Source: an uncultured Caryophanales bacterium
Lineage (GTDB): Bacteria > Bacillota_I > Bacilli_A > RF39 > UBA660
Direction: 5' to 3'
NCBI GenBank assembly: GCA_946623125.1
Contig: CAMOQR010000010.1
Span: 1-42,813, forward strand
DNA: 42,813 nt
A program made the position numbers and the translations under genes. Positions 20,170-29,149 of the stretch are shown here, piece after piece; position 1 is the first letter of the stretch; each line of letters starts with the position of its first letter. The notes under the pieces were generated by a model. The model was not told where the DNA came from, made no database searches, and was given only the letters and a program-made list of their open reading frames with translations.

Positions 20170-20848
20170 ATTTTCTAGATTTGAAACTTTAATTGGAGAT
20201 GATAATCTCCTTTTTTTAAAAAATAAAAGTGTTTTAATCCTTGGTTGTGGTGGTGTCGGTAGTTTTGTTTGTGAGGCACTAGCAAGAAGCGGTATTGGTA
20301 CTTTAATTATTGTTGATTATGATCGTGTTGATATTACCAATATTAATAGGCAGCTTATTGCTCTTGATTCTACTATAGGACAATTTAAAGTGGATGTTAT
20401 GAAAAAAAGAATTCATGATATTTCACCTGAATGTCGGGTTATTTCAATTTGTGAATTTATTGATTCTGAACATCTTCATCTTTTGTTTCAAAAAAATGTT
20501 GATTATGTAGTAGATGCTTGTGATACGGTTTCTACGAAGAAAGCAATTCTTTTGGAATGTATTAAAAGGAATATTCCTATTATTAGTTCTATGGGTACTG
20601 GTAATAAATTAGATCCTAGTAAATTGGAAATTATTGATATTCGTAAGACTATTAATGATCCATTGGCTAGGATTATGAGAAAATTTGTAAAGGATGAAAA
20701 AATATCTCAAAAAGTAATGGTTCTTAGTTCACGTGAATTGCCAATTAAAATTCATCAACGTACACCTGGTTCTTCTGCTTTTGTTCCATCTTCGGCTGGC
20801 CTTTTGATAGCAAGTTATATTGTACGAGATTTTCTAAATTTGTTATAA
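20159..20848 (+). CDS. tcdA: tRNA threonylcarbamoyladenosine dehydratase TcdA (ThiF/E1-like)
   Basis: RFSRFETLIGDDNLLFLKNKSVLILGCGGVGSFVCEALARSGIGTLIIVDYDRVDITNINRQ, SSMGTGNKLDPSK. Confidence 0.95.
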   Translation: MLHRFSRFETLIGDDNLLFLKNKSVLILGCGGVGSFVCEALARSGIGTLIIVDYDRVDITNINRQLIALDSTIGQFKVDVMKKRIHDISPECRVISICEFIDSEHLHLLFQKNVDYVVDACDTVSTKKAILLECIKRNIPIISSMGTGNKLDPSKLEIIDIRKTINDPLARIMRKFVKDEKISQKVMVLSSRELPIKIHQRTPGSSAFVPSSAGLLIASYIVRDFLNLL

Positions 20849-20869
20849 TGGATTAGAGAAGGTGTTGTT

Positions 20870-22219
20870 ATGGATTCTTTTAAAGAGATTCTTCATATTC
20901 GATATCAAGGGGATCAATATAAAGTATATTTAAATTCTGATTTAGAGTTTTACTTTTTAAAATTGGTTGGGAATCAGTATTATTATCCTTCAGAGGATGA
21001 ATATAAAGATTTATATTCTTTCTTTCATTCTTATCCAAAATATGATTATTATTTTAAAAATAATCTTTCTGTAGATCCTAAAATTATTTTAAAGTCTGGA
21101 AAAATAATTGCTTTAGCAACTTTTTTATCTCTTCAATTAGGATTTTCTTCTTCTGCATCTAGTGTTTCATCTGAAGTTTCTGATCCTTCTTATCAGGAAT
21201 ACTTTCAATATGATACTGATACTATTTCTGGTAGAGGAGAAAAAAAGGTTTATTATGTAAATGAATATTATGATTCTTTATTACAAATGCCTGTTACTGT
21301 TTGTAAGTCCATGAAAGAGTTTAGCAATTATGTTTTTGAGGATCGTCCTACTTATGAAGAGGTATGTGCAACTATTTCTCATAATCCATATATTCCTGAA
21401 AAATTTAGAGATTGGTTGTATGAAGGAATCTCTAATCTTTTGTCTGAAATGCCAACTTATGATTTAAGTGTTTTAAATTATAATTTGAAAAATATGGTAT
21501 GTCAAGGTGTACCTTATTTGGGTGATGGTGTTGTTGGAAACTATAGTGCTTTAACTAATTATGTTTTGTATGTTAATAATGAGGATGATGAAAAATTAAA
21601 ACCGGTTATTTTACATGAAATCTTAGGGCATGCATCTACAATTGGGGCAAAAATCGAGGATGGTAAAATTGTTCAATATAATCAGTCTTTAATTTATTCT
21701 CTTGATCAGAAGGAGCAGTATGTTTTTGATTCTGTTTTAGAAGGAGAGGCTGAAATCATTACTCAGATTGCGATGGGTAAAAAATATGAGGATTATTTTG
21801 CCTCTGGTTATTATTCTGAAAGCGAGGCTCTTCGTTGTTTTATAAAAAGTATTCATGATGATAGTCTTCAAAATATGATTGAGAATGGTGGAGTACGATA
21901 TCTAATCTCTAAAATGAATCAGAATGGAATTGATTATCCTTTATATTTTTTTCAAAGGTTAAATATTATTAGTGATGCGAAAAAACAAGAAGATATTGAG
22001 ATTATGGATTCTGAAATGGATTTATATGAAGATTTAATGACAGATTATTTTTTGGATTATATAGAATCTTCCAATGATATTGAAGAGTCTTATAGTGATA
22101 TCTATACTTGGCTTTCTGATCGTGGTTTTCATGATCTTGCTAAAAATGTTGTTTTAAGATTATACGATCGTTATCCTAATAAATTTACTCCTGATGAAGA
22201 ATCTATTATAAAAAAATAA
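20870..22219 (+). CDS. Putative membrane-anchored gluzincin-type metallopeptidase (uncharacterised)
   Basis: TM segment IIALATFLSLQLGFSSSAS; HEILGH (HExxH) followed about 40 aa later by VLEGEAEIITQ as possible third ligand. Confidence 0.6.
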   Translation: MDSFKEILHIRYQGDQYKVYLNSDLEFYFLKLVGNQYYYPSEDEYKDLYSFFHSYPKYDYYFKNNLSVDPKIILKSGKIIALATFLSLQLGFSSSASSVSSEVSDPSYQEYFQYDTDTISGRGEKKVYYVNEYYDSLLQMPVTVCKSMKEFSNYVFEDRPTYEEVCATISHNPYIPEKFRDWLYEGISNLLSEMPTYDLSVLNYNLKNMVCQGVPYLGDGVVGNYSALTNYVLYVNNEDDEKLKPVILHEILGHASTIGAKIEDGKIVQYNQSLIYSLDQKEQYVFDSVLEGEAEIITQIAMGKKYEDYFASGYYSESEALRCFIKSIHDDSLQNMIENGGVRYLISKMNQNGIDYPLYFFQRLNIISDAKKQEDIEIMDSEMDLYEDLMTDYFLDYIESSNDIEESYSDIYTWLSDRGFHDLAKNVVLRLYDRYPNKFTPDEESIIKK

Positions 22220-22247
22220 AAAGTATAAGAAATCTTATACTTTTTTT
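22217..22247. terminator. Bidirectional terminator
   Basis: AAAAAGTATAAGA...TCTTATACTTTTTT between convergent genes. Confidence 0.8.
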
Positions 22248-22863
22248 ATAATTTTCGATATAATCCAATTACTTTTCCTAAAATCGTTACCTCTTTTAAG
22301 ATAATAGGATCCATTGTATCATTTTCTGGTTGTAATCTGAAGTATCCGTTTTCTTTATAAAATGTTTTAACAGTTACTTCATTATCTTCATTCATTGCTA
22401 CTACAGTTTCACCATTTCTTGCTGTGTTCTGTTTTTCAATAATTAAGATGTCTCCATCATAAATTCCTACGTTGATCATAGATTCTCCACTTACTTTTAA
22501 AGTAAATACTTCTTTATTTGTGTTGATTAAATTTGATGGTAGTGAAAAATATTCATCAGGCATTTCAATGGCTTCGATAGGGGAACCGGCAGTTACTTTT
22601 CCAAGAAGTGGAACATCCACTATTTTTTCATCTTTTTCTAAATATTCATTTGGTACTAATATTTCTAATGTACGATTTTTATTATCATCTTTTTTAATAT
22701 ATCCTTTTTCCTCTAGTTGTTTTAGATGAAAATGGATTGTTGCTGGGGAAGATAAATTTGCTTCTTCTCCAATTTCTCTAACAGTAGGTGGATAACCATT
22801 TTTGGCAATTAATTTTTTTAATATGTCTAATATAAATTTTTGTCTTCCAGTAAGTTTTTCCAT
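22246..22863 (-). CDS. lexA: SOS repressor LexA
   Basis: MEKLTGRQKFILDILKKLIAKNGYPPTVREIGEEANLSSPATIHFHLKQLEEKGYI; VPLLGKVTAGSP (cleavage region), SGESMINVGIYDGD, ARNGETVVA catalytic Ser/Lys. ORF extends to 22914 but MEKL at 22863 is the likely start. Confidence 0.97.
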   Translation of the reverse strand: MEKLTGRQKFILDILKKLIAKNGYPPTVREIGEEANLSSPATIHFHLKQLEEKGYIKKDDNKNRTLEILVPNEYLEKDEKIVDVPLLGKVTAGSPIEAIEMPDEYFSLPSNLINTNKEVFTLKVSGESMINVGIYDGDILIIEKQNTARNGETVVAMNEDNEVTVKTFYKENGYFRLQPENDTMDPIILKEVTILGKVIGLYRKL

Positions 22864-22885
22864 AGCATCCCTTCTTTCATTTTTA

Positions 22886-22924
22886 ATTTTAACATTTCTT
22901 TTGTAAAATGTCAAACAAATGTTT
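22886..22924 (-). promoter_or_regulatory. lexA promoter with LexA-box-like operator at 22913-22924
   Basis: Minus strand TTGACA-17-TAAAAT; AAACAAATGTTT overlaps the -35. Confidence 0.65.
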
Positions 22925-22934
22925 TAATTTATTC

Positions 22935-22963
22935 TTGACACGAACAAAATTTCGAACTATACT
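22935..22963 (+). promoter_or_regulatory. SOS promoter with LexA box between -35 and -10
   Basis: TTGACA (22935-22940), 17 nt, TATACT (22958-22963); spacer contains CGAACAAAATTTCG, one mismatch from CGAACNNNNGTTCG. Confidence 0.8.
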
Positions 22964-22994
22964 AAATTTGTAAGATGAAGGGAGAGATGTTTTT

Positions 22995-23153
22995 ATGAAT
23001 CGTGTAGGAAGTGGTATTAAAACTGGACTAATTATTTTATTAATTTATATTTTGTTTGTTTTATATTTATTATTTGTCAGTAACCGTATGGAATCATTAG
23101 ATAATCGTTCTTTGGATGAAGATATTTATTTTACTTTAAAAATTGGTGATTAA
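22995..23153 (+). CDS. 52-aa single-pass membrane microprotein, candidate SOS-induced division inhibitor
   Basis: ATG with GGGAGAG RBS; MNRVGSGIKTGLIILLIYILFVLYLLFVSNRMESLDNRSLDEDIYFTLKIGD; below the ORF-track size cut-off. Confidence 0.8.
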   Translation: MNRVGSGIKTGLIILLIYILFVLYLLFVSNRMESLDNRSLDEDIYFTLKIGD

Positions 23154-23188
23154 TCTTTAATTATGGTATACTAATAATGGTGATTAAC

Positions 23189-25789
23189 ATGAAGAAGATT
23201 ATATTAGTAGATGGTAATAATTTGTTATTTCGAAGTTTTTATGCTACGGCATACCAAGGCGTTATTATGAGAAATTCAAAAGGATTTCCAACAAATGCTT
23301 TATATGGTTTTATTAATATGATGAATAAAATTATTAAAGAAGAAAAACCAAGTTATATTTTAGTGGCTTTTGATAAAGGAAAGACTTTTCGTCATGATAA
23401 ATATGAGGATTATAAGGCTGGTAGAGCAGCAATGCCTGATGAACTTAAATTACAATTTCCTAAGGCTAAAGAAGTATTGAATACAATGGGTATTAAATAT
23501 TTTGAAATTGATAATTATGAGGCAGATGACATTATTGGTACTCTTGCAAAAAAAGTAGATGAAGAAGAAGAATTCATTGGTACGATTATTAGTAGTGATA
23601 AAGATTTATTGCAATTAATTAGTGATGAGGTTGTTGTTAAATTATTAAAATCCAATGATTCTATTATGATGACCAAAGAAGAATTTCGTAATACTTATCA
23701 AGTTGATCCAATTCATATGATTGATTTGAAGGCTTTGATGGGAGATAGTAGTGATAATATACCAGGTGTAAAGGGAATTGGTGAGAAAACTGCTATTTCT
23801 TTACTATCTAAATATGGTTCTTTAGATGGTGTTTATGAAAATATTGATAGTATTTCTGGTAAGACAAAAGAAAAACTAGAAAATGATAAAGAAAATGCTT
23901 ATATGAGCTATGATCTTGCAACTATATATCGTGATGTTGATTTAGGTTTTACTTTAGATGATTGTAAATATGAAGGTTATCATCCAGAAGAGTTTAAGAA
24001 AGAATTAGAAGAACTTGAGTTTTTCTCTTTGCTAAAAAAGATTGATTTTTCATCTATTACAGAAGATGAGAAAAAAGAAGAAAAGAGTTTGGAAGTAAAA
24101 GATATTTCTGAGTTTACTTTAAAAGATTTTTCATTTTATTTAGAAACAAGAGGATCTATATATAGTAAAAGTACGATTCTTGGAATGGGAATATATGATG
24201 GAGAAAAAGGATTCTTTATTCCTTCTGATCAAATTGCAAATTATTCATCTATTTTTTCTAGTGATGTATGTAAATATACTTATGATTTTAAAAAGAGTTT
24301 GGTTGTTTTAAATAACATTATATCTTTTCAAAATGTAGAATATGATGCTATGATTGCAACTTATTTGCTAGATTATGTTGTAAAAGATGATATCAGCTTT
24401 GTTGCACGTAGTTTTGATTATTCGATAGATGATTATGAGTCCTTATATGGTACGGATAAAAGACCTAAAGAGATTGATTCTGATACTTTAAAGCGTGTTT
24501 GTTGTGAGAAGGCGAAATTTATCTATGAGACAAGAGAGGAAATAATAAAGAAATTAACAGAGGAAGAGGAACTTGATTTGTTTCAAAAAATTGAGATGCC
24601 ATTAACGCGTGTTCTTGCAGATATGGAAAATACGGGTATAAGAGTTGATGCTTCTTATTTGAAAGAGGTTGCAAAGAATTTAGAAAAACAAATGGTAGAA
24701 GTAGAAGATGAAATTTATCAAATGGCTGGTTCTAAGTTTAATATTATGAGTCCTTCTCAATTAGCAAATGTTTTATTTGTTGATTTAAAGATTCCGTATC
24801 CTAAGAAGATTAAGGACAATAAATATTCTACTAGTAAAGATATTTTGGATAAAATTATTCCTTTGCATCCTATTGTATCCAAGGTTTTAGAATATCGGAC
24901 TTTAGCAAAATTATATACGAATTATGCGGTTGGATTGCAAGAAGAGATTAGAGAAGATGGAAGAATTCATACCATTTTTACTCAAACATTAACAAGAACA
25001 GGAAGACTTTCTAGTATTGAGCCTAATTTACAAAATATTCCAGCACGAAGTGATTTTTCTAAAATTATTCGTACTGCCTTTATTCCAGATGATAATTCTG
25101 TTTTATTATCTAGTGATTATTCTCAAGTTGAACTTCGTATTTTTGCTCATATTTCTCATGAGAAAAATTTAATTCAAGCATTTATTGATGAAAAAGATAT
25201 TCATGCAAAAACTGCTGCTGACATTTTTCATGTACCAGAAGAGAACGTTACAAAAGATATGAGACGTACTGCTAAGGCTGTTAATTTTGGTATTTTATAT
25301 GGTATTAGTGGATTTGGTTTATCAGAAGATTTAGGTATTGATATTGCTACGGCTAAAAATTTTATTGATAATTATTTGCAGACTTATCCTGGTATTTCTC
25401 AATATATGGAAAATGAGAAGGCTAAGGCTTATCAATTTGGATATGTTAAAACTTTAATGAACCGTAAAAGAGTTATTGAAGAGTTAAAAAATAAGAATTA
25501 TATGATTCGTAGTAGTGGAGAGAGAATGGCTCTTAATACTCCAATTCAAGGAACTGCTGCAGATATTTTAAAGAAGGCAATGGTAGAAATATATGATGAA
25601 TTTCAAAAGAGAAATTTAAAAAGTAAAATGTTAATTCAAGTTCATGATGAATTGGTATTTAATGTTTTAAAAGATGAGCTTGATGAAGTAAAATCTCTTG
25701 TTAAAAATATTATGGAAAATACATTTCAATTAGATGTACCATTGAAAGTTGATATTGAGGTTGGTAATAACTGGTATGAAGCAAAATAG
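23189..25789 (+). CDS. polA: DNA polymerase I
   Basis: 5' nuclease domain (LVDGNNLLFRSFYA, SSDKDLLQL, GDSSDNIPGVKGIGEKTA) and polymerase motifs SSDYSQVELRIFAHIS, RRTAKAVNFGILYGISGFGL, QVHDELVF. Confidence 0.98.
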   Translation: MKKIILVDGNNLLFRSFYATAYQGVIMRNSKGFPTNALYGFINMMNKIIKEEKPSYILVAFDKGKTFRHDKYEDYKAGRAAMPDELKLQFPKAKEVLNTMGIKYFEIDNYEADDIIGTLAKKVDEEEEFIGTIISSDKDLLQLISDEVVVKLLKSNDSIMMTKEEFRNTYQVDPIHMIDLKALMGDSSDNIPGVKGIGEKTAISLLSKYGSLDGVYENIDSISGKTKEKLENDKENAYMSYDLATIYRDVDLGFTLDDCKYEGYHPEEFKKELEELEFFSLLKKIDFSSITEDEKKEEKSLEVKDISEFTLKDFSFYLETRGSIYSKSTILGMGIYDGEKGFFIPSDQIANYSSIFSSDVCKYTYDFKKSLVVLNNIISFQNVEYDAMIATYLLDYVVKDDISFVARSFDYSIDDYESLYGTDKRPKEIDSDTLKRVCCEKAKFIYETREEIIKKLTEEEELDLFQKIEMPLTRVLADMENTGIRVDASYLKEVAKNLEKQMVEVEDEIYQMAGSKFNIMSPSQLANVLFVDLKIPYPKKIKDNKYSTSKDILDKIIPLHPIVSKVLEYRTLAKLYTNYAVGLQEEIREDGRIHTIFTQTLTRTGRLSSIEPNLQNIPARSDFSKIIRTAFIPDDNSVLLSSDYSQVELRIFAHISHEKNLIQAFIDEKDIHAKTAADIFHVPEENVTKDMRRTAKAVNFGILYGISGFGLSEDLGIDIATAKNFIDNYLQTYPGISQYMENEKAKAYQFGYVKTLMNRKRVIEELKNKNYMIRSSGERMALNTPIQGTAADILKKAMVEIYDEFQKRNLKSKMLIQVHDELVFNVLKDELDEVKSLVKNIMENTFQLDVPLKVDIEVGNNWYEAK

Positions 25790-25814
25790 AATATGTAGTA
25801 AGTAGGTGATGGAT

Positions 25815-26645
25815 ATGCCAGAAAAACCAGAAGTAATTACAGTTGCTAAAAAATTGGAAGAGAAGATTCTTTCTAAAACAATAACAGGATGTCATGTATT
25901 GTGGGATAATATTATTGCTGAACCAAGTGTTTCTGATTTTGAAAAGCAAATTATTGGGGAGAAGATCCATTCTATTTCAACTAGAGGGAAGTTTATTGTA
26001 ATAGAATTGGATCACTATTCTTTATTAATTCATCTAAGAATGGAAGGAAAATTCTTTTTTCGGATGATTGGTGATGAATTTCAAAAACATGAACATGTTG
26101 AGTTTCAATTAGATCATAAAGTAAGTCTTAGATATCATGATGTTCGAAAATTTGGAAAAATGTACTTGATATTAAAAGAAGATACTTATAAAGTAAAACC
26201 TTTATCGTTGCTTGGTGTTGAGTACTATGATTCATCTTTTACAGGAGAGTATTTATATCGTTGCTTTCAAAAGAAGAATCTTCCAATTAAAAGTGTTTTA
26301 CTTGATCAGAGTATCATATCTGGAATTGGAAATATTTATGATGATGAAATATTGTTTTTAAGTCATATCCATCCTTTAAAAAAAGCATCTTCTTTAACTA
26401 AAAAAGATTGTGATGCGATTGCTTTTCATACCAAAAATATTTTAGAACATGCAGTTTTATTAGGAGGTACTACAATTCGAAGTTTTACTTCTAGTGAAGG
26501 AGTTCATGGACTTTTTCAAAATGAACTTTTAGTTCATGGGAAGGAAAATGAGCCTTGTCCAAATTGTGGTATGAAAATTCAAAAGATATTTGTAAATGGA
26601 CGTGGAACTTATTATTGTTCTTGTTGTCAAAAACAAAAAAAATAA
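25815..26645 (+). CDS. mutM: Formamidopyrimidine-DNA glycosylase
   Basis: MPEKPEV start providing catalytic Pro, SGIGNIYDDEILF, C-terminal zinc finger CPNCGMKIQKIFVNGRGTYYCSCCQ. Confidence 0.97.
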   Translation: MPEKPEVITVAKKLEEKILSKTITGCHVLWDNIIAEPSVSDFEKQIIGEKIHSISTRGKFIVIELDHYSLLIHLRMEGKFFFRMIGDEFQKHEHVEFQLDHKVSLRYHDVRKFGKMYLILKEDTYKVKPLSLLGVEYYDSSFTGEYLYRCFQKKNLPIKSVLLDQSIISGIGNIYDDEILFLSHIHPLKKASSLTKKDCDAIAFHTKNILEHAVLLGGTTIRSFTSSEGVHGLFQNELLVHGKENEPCPNCGMKIQKIFVNGRGTYYCSCCQKQKK

Positions 26646-26670
26646 TAGTGTATTACTATTATTTTTTTTT
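26639..26670 (+). terminator. Terminator after mutM
   Basis: AATAATAGT-gta-TTACTATTATT followed by T run. Confidence 0.7.
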
Positions 26671-26722
26671 ATTTTATTATATAATGTTATCGTATATTAG
26701 GGTTTGGCTAGGAGGATGCTTT

Positions 26723-28126
26723 ATGAAAAAAACAAAAGTGATATGTAGTATTGGACCAGTTAGTAATAATGTTGATGTAATGACAGAATTGGTTTTAAAT
26801 GGAATGAATTGTGCACGTATTAATCTTTCCCATGCAGATCATGAAAGTATTAAAGAAACGATTAGTGTTGTAAGAAAAGTAAGAAAAAAAACAGGGTTAC
26901 CTGTTGCTATTATGTATGATACTAAAGGACCTGAATTTCGTACTCTAGAAATTGCTCGTAATGGTTTTTTTGTTACGAAAGATCAAACAATTAAAATTAC
27001 GAAAAAACCTGTACTTGGAAATAAAGGACAATTTAGTGTAAATCATCCGGAGGCTATTGATTTTATTAAATTAGGGGATCATGTATTAGTTGATAATGCA
27101 CTTCTTGATTTATTAGTCATTGAAAAAGGGGATGATTATGTAATTGTTAAGGCTTTAAATGATGGAGAAATTAAAAGTCATAAAACAATTAATGTACCTG
27201 GTGTTAATCTTAATTTATCTTTTGTCAGTGATAATGATCGGGAAGATATTATTTTTGCAGCAAAGCATTCTTGTGATTATCTTGCTTTATCTTTTGTTGA
27301 AACGAGAGAAGATGTTTTACAGGTGCGTAAATTAATTGAAGAGGCTGGGGGAGATGCTAGAATTATTTCTAAGATTGAGAGTCAGGCAGGAATTGATAAT
27401 ATTGATGATATTATTGAGGTTAGTGATGGTATCATGGTTGCTCGAGGGGATTTAGGAGTAGAGGTTCCTATGGAATATTTACCAGTTTTACAAAAAGAAA
27501 TTATTCGTAAGTGTCGTGAAAATGGTAAATTTGCTATTGTTGCTACAGAGATGCTAGCATCTATGTATACCAATCCTCGTCCTACTCGGGCTGAGGTTTC
27601 TGATATTGCCAATGCGGTTATTGATGGAACTGATTGTGTGATGTTATCAGGTGAGACAACTGTTGGAAAATATCCAGTAGAGGCAGTATCTATTATGAGT
27701 CGTATTTGTGAGTATGTGGAGTCAACGATTGATTATACAAAACATACGGCTTATAAACGTCAGATTGGTATTTCTGATACGATTGCAAAATTAGTTGTAG
27801 ATGCAGTAGAATATGATGATATTAAATTGATTGTTACAACTACTATGACTGGTTATACGGCAAGAAAGATTAGTAATTTGAGACCAAATTGTACGATTTT
27901 AGCATGCTGTCCTTCTAATCATATTGCGGAAAAGGTTGCATTAAATTTTGGAGTTGAGCCAGTTGTTACAGAAGTATTTGAACATACTGATGAGATGATT
28001 GATGTTGCTAAAAAAATTGCAAAAGAAACTTTTCATTTGCAATCTGGTGATTTGATTATAGTTACTGGAGGCTTTCCTTTAGGTAAGTCTAGAACAACCA
28101 ACTCTATTCGCATTTTAGAAGTATAG
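26723..28126 (+). CDS. pyk: Pyruvate kinase
   Basis: ATG after AGGAGG; TKVICSIGPVS, INLSHADHE, ISKIESQAGIDNIDDII, MVARGDLGVEVP, ATEMLASM. Confidence 0.97.
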   Translation: MKKTKVICSIGPVSNNVDVMTELVLNGMNCARINLSHADHESIKETISVVRKVRKKTGLPVAIMYDTKGPEFRTLEIARNGFFVTKDQTIKITKKPVLGNKGQFSVNHPEAIDFIKLGDHVLVDNALLDLLVIEKGDDYVIVKALNDGEIKSHKTINVPGVNLNLSFVSDNDREDIIFAAKHSCDYLALSFVETREDVLQVRKLIEEAGGDARIISKIESQAGIDNIDDIIEVSDGIMVARGDLGVEVPMEYLPVLQKEIIRKCRENGKFAIVATEMLASMYTNPRPTRAEVSDIANAVIDGTDCVMLSGETTVGKYPVEAVSIMSRICEYVESTIDYTKHTAYKRQIGISDTIAKLVVDAVEYDDIKLIVTTTMTGYTARKISNLRPNCTILACCPSNHIAEKVALNFGVEPVVTEVFEHTDEMIDVAKKIAKETFHLQSGDLIIVTGGFPLGKSRTTNSIRILEV

Positions 28127-28155
28127 AAAAACAACCTTATTTGGTTGTTTTTTCT
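28127..28155. terminator. Bidirectional terminator
   Basis: AAAAACAACC-ttat-TTGGTTGTTTTTT. Confidence 0.75.
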
Positions 28156-28469
28156 TTTAATTCAAAATACAAGTCATATAATTTTTGAGTTCCATTTTCA
28201 AGATGATAATAATATAGTATATATGGAATAAATAAACATAGTGTAATTATAAAAAGAATTAATAGCGAGATTGTTTCAAAATATAATAATCCTATTAAAA
28301 ATAGAATTGTTGCAATTCCTGTAAAAAAAGTAACAATTAAATGAACTAATCTTTCATGTTGATAGAACTGTATTTTGGTTAAAACATCACTTACAAATTC
28401 TTTTGTTATTTCTTTTTCGTTTTTCTTTTTTTCTAATTCATTAATATAATCACTTAGTTTTTGTTTCAT
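28137..28469 (-). CDS. Small hypothetical membrane protein
   Basis: 110-aa ORF with two TM segments, overlapping the gmk 3' end. Confidence 0.75.
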   Translation of the reverse strand: MKQKLSDYINELEKKKNEKEITKEFVSDVLTKIQFYQHERLVHLIVTFFTGIATILFLIGLLYFETISLLILFIITLCLFIPYILYYYHLENGTQKLYDLYFELKEKTTK

Positions 28470-29149
28470 TCCATTTTTTCTCCTATTCCTCTATTATCAA
28501 AATTTCCATTCATTATTAATTCATGGATTTCTTCTTCTTTTGTATCAAGGTATACTTCTTCAATACGATCAACTCTACATTTTTCTGCTTTGATGATGGC
28601 TTCTATTTTATTTACAGCATTATCAATTTCATCATTTACTACAACATAATTGTATTTTGTTACTTCATTGATTTCTTTATAGGCTTCATGAAAACGTTTC
28701 ATGATTTTTTCATTATCTTCTGTACCTCGCATTTTAAGTCTCTTAATTAATTCTTTCATAGAAGGTGGCATGATGAAGATGAATAATGCTTCTGGAATCA
28801 ATTTTTTGATGTTCATGGCTCCTTCAATTTCAATTTCTAGGATGACATCTATTCCTTGATTTATTTTTTCCTTGATGTATTTTTTGGGAGTTCCATAATA
28901 ATTATCGGCGTATTTTGTATATTCTAAAAAATAATTTTCTTTTATTCTTTTTTCAAATTCTTCTTTTGTTAGGTAGCAGTAGTTTATTCCTTCTTGTTCT
29001 CCTTCTCTTGGGGCTCTACTAGTTGCCGATACAGATAACCATAAAGATTTTTTATTATTTTCTAATAAATGCTTAATAATCGTTCCTTTTCCGGCTCCTG
29101 ATGGGGCACTAATTACAATAATTTGACCTGTTTTTTTATTCTTTATCAT
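28466..29149 (-). CDS. gmk: Guanylate kinase
   Basis: IVISAPSGAGKGTIIKHLL, SVSATSRAPREGEQEGINYCYL, NYYGTPKKYI. Confidence 0.96.
   Translation of the reverse strand: MIKNKKTGQIIVISAPSGAGKGTIIKHLLENNKKSLWLSVSATSRAPREGEQEGINYCYLTKEEFEKRIKENYFLEYTKYADNYYGTPKKYIKEKINQGIDVILEIEIEGAMNIKKLIPEALFIFIMPPSMKELIKRLKMRGTEDNEKIMKRFHEAYKEINEVTKYNYVVVNDEIDNAVNKIEAIIKAEKCRVDRIEEVYLDTKEEEIHELIMNGNFDNRGIGEKME

Noticed and set aside
26555-26722. Extended N-terminus of pyruvate kinase ORF
   Set aside because: Overlaps mutM and its terminator; MKKTKVICSIGP at 26723 with AGGAGG RBS is the true start.
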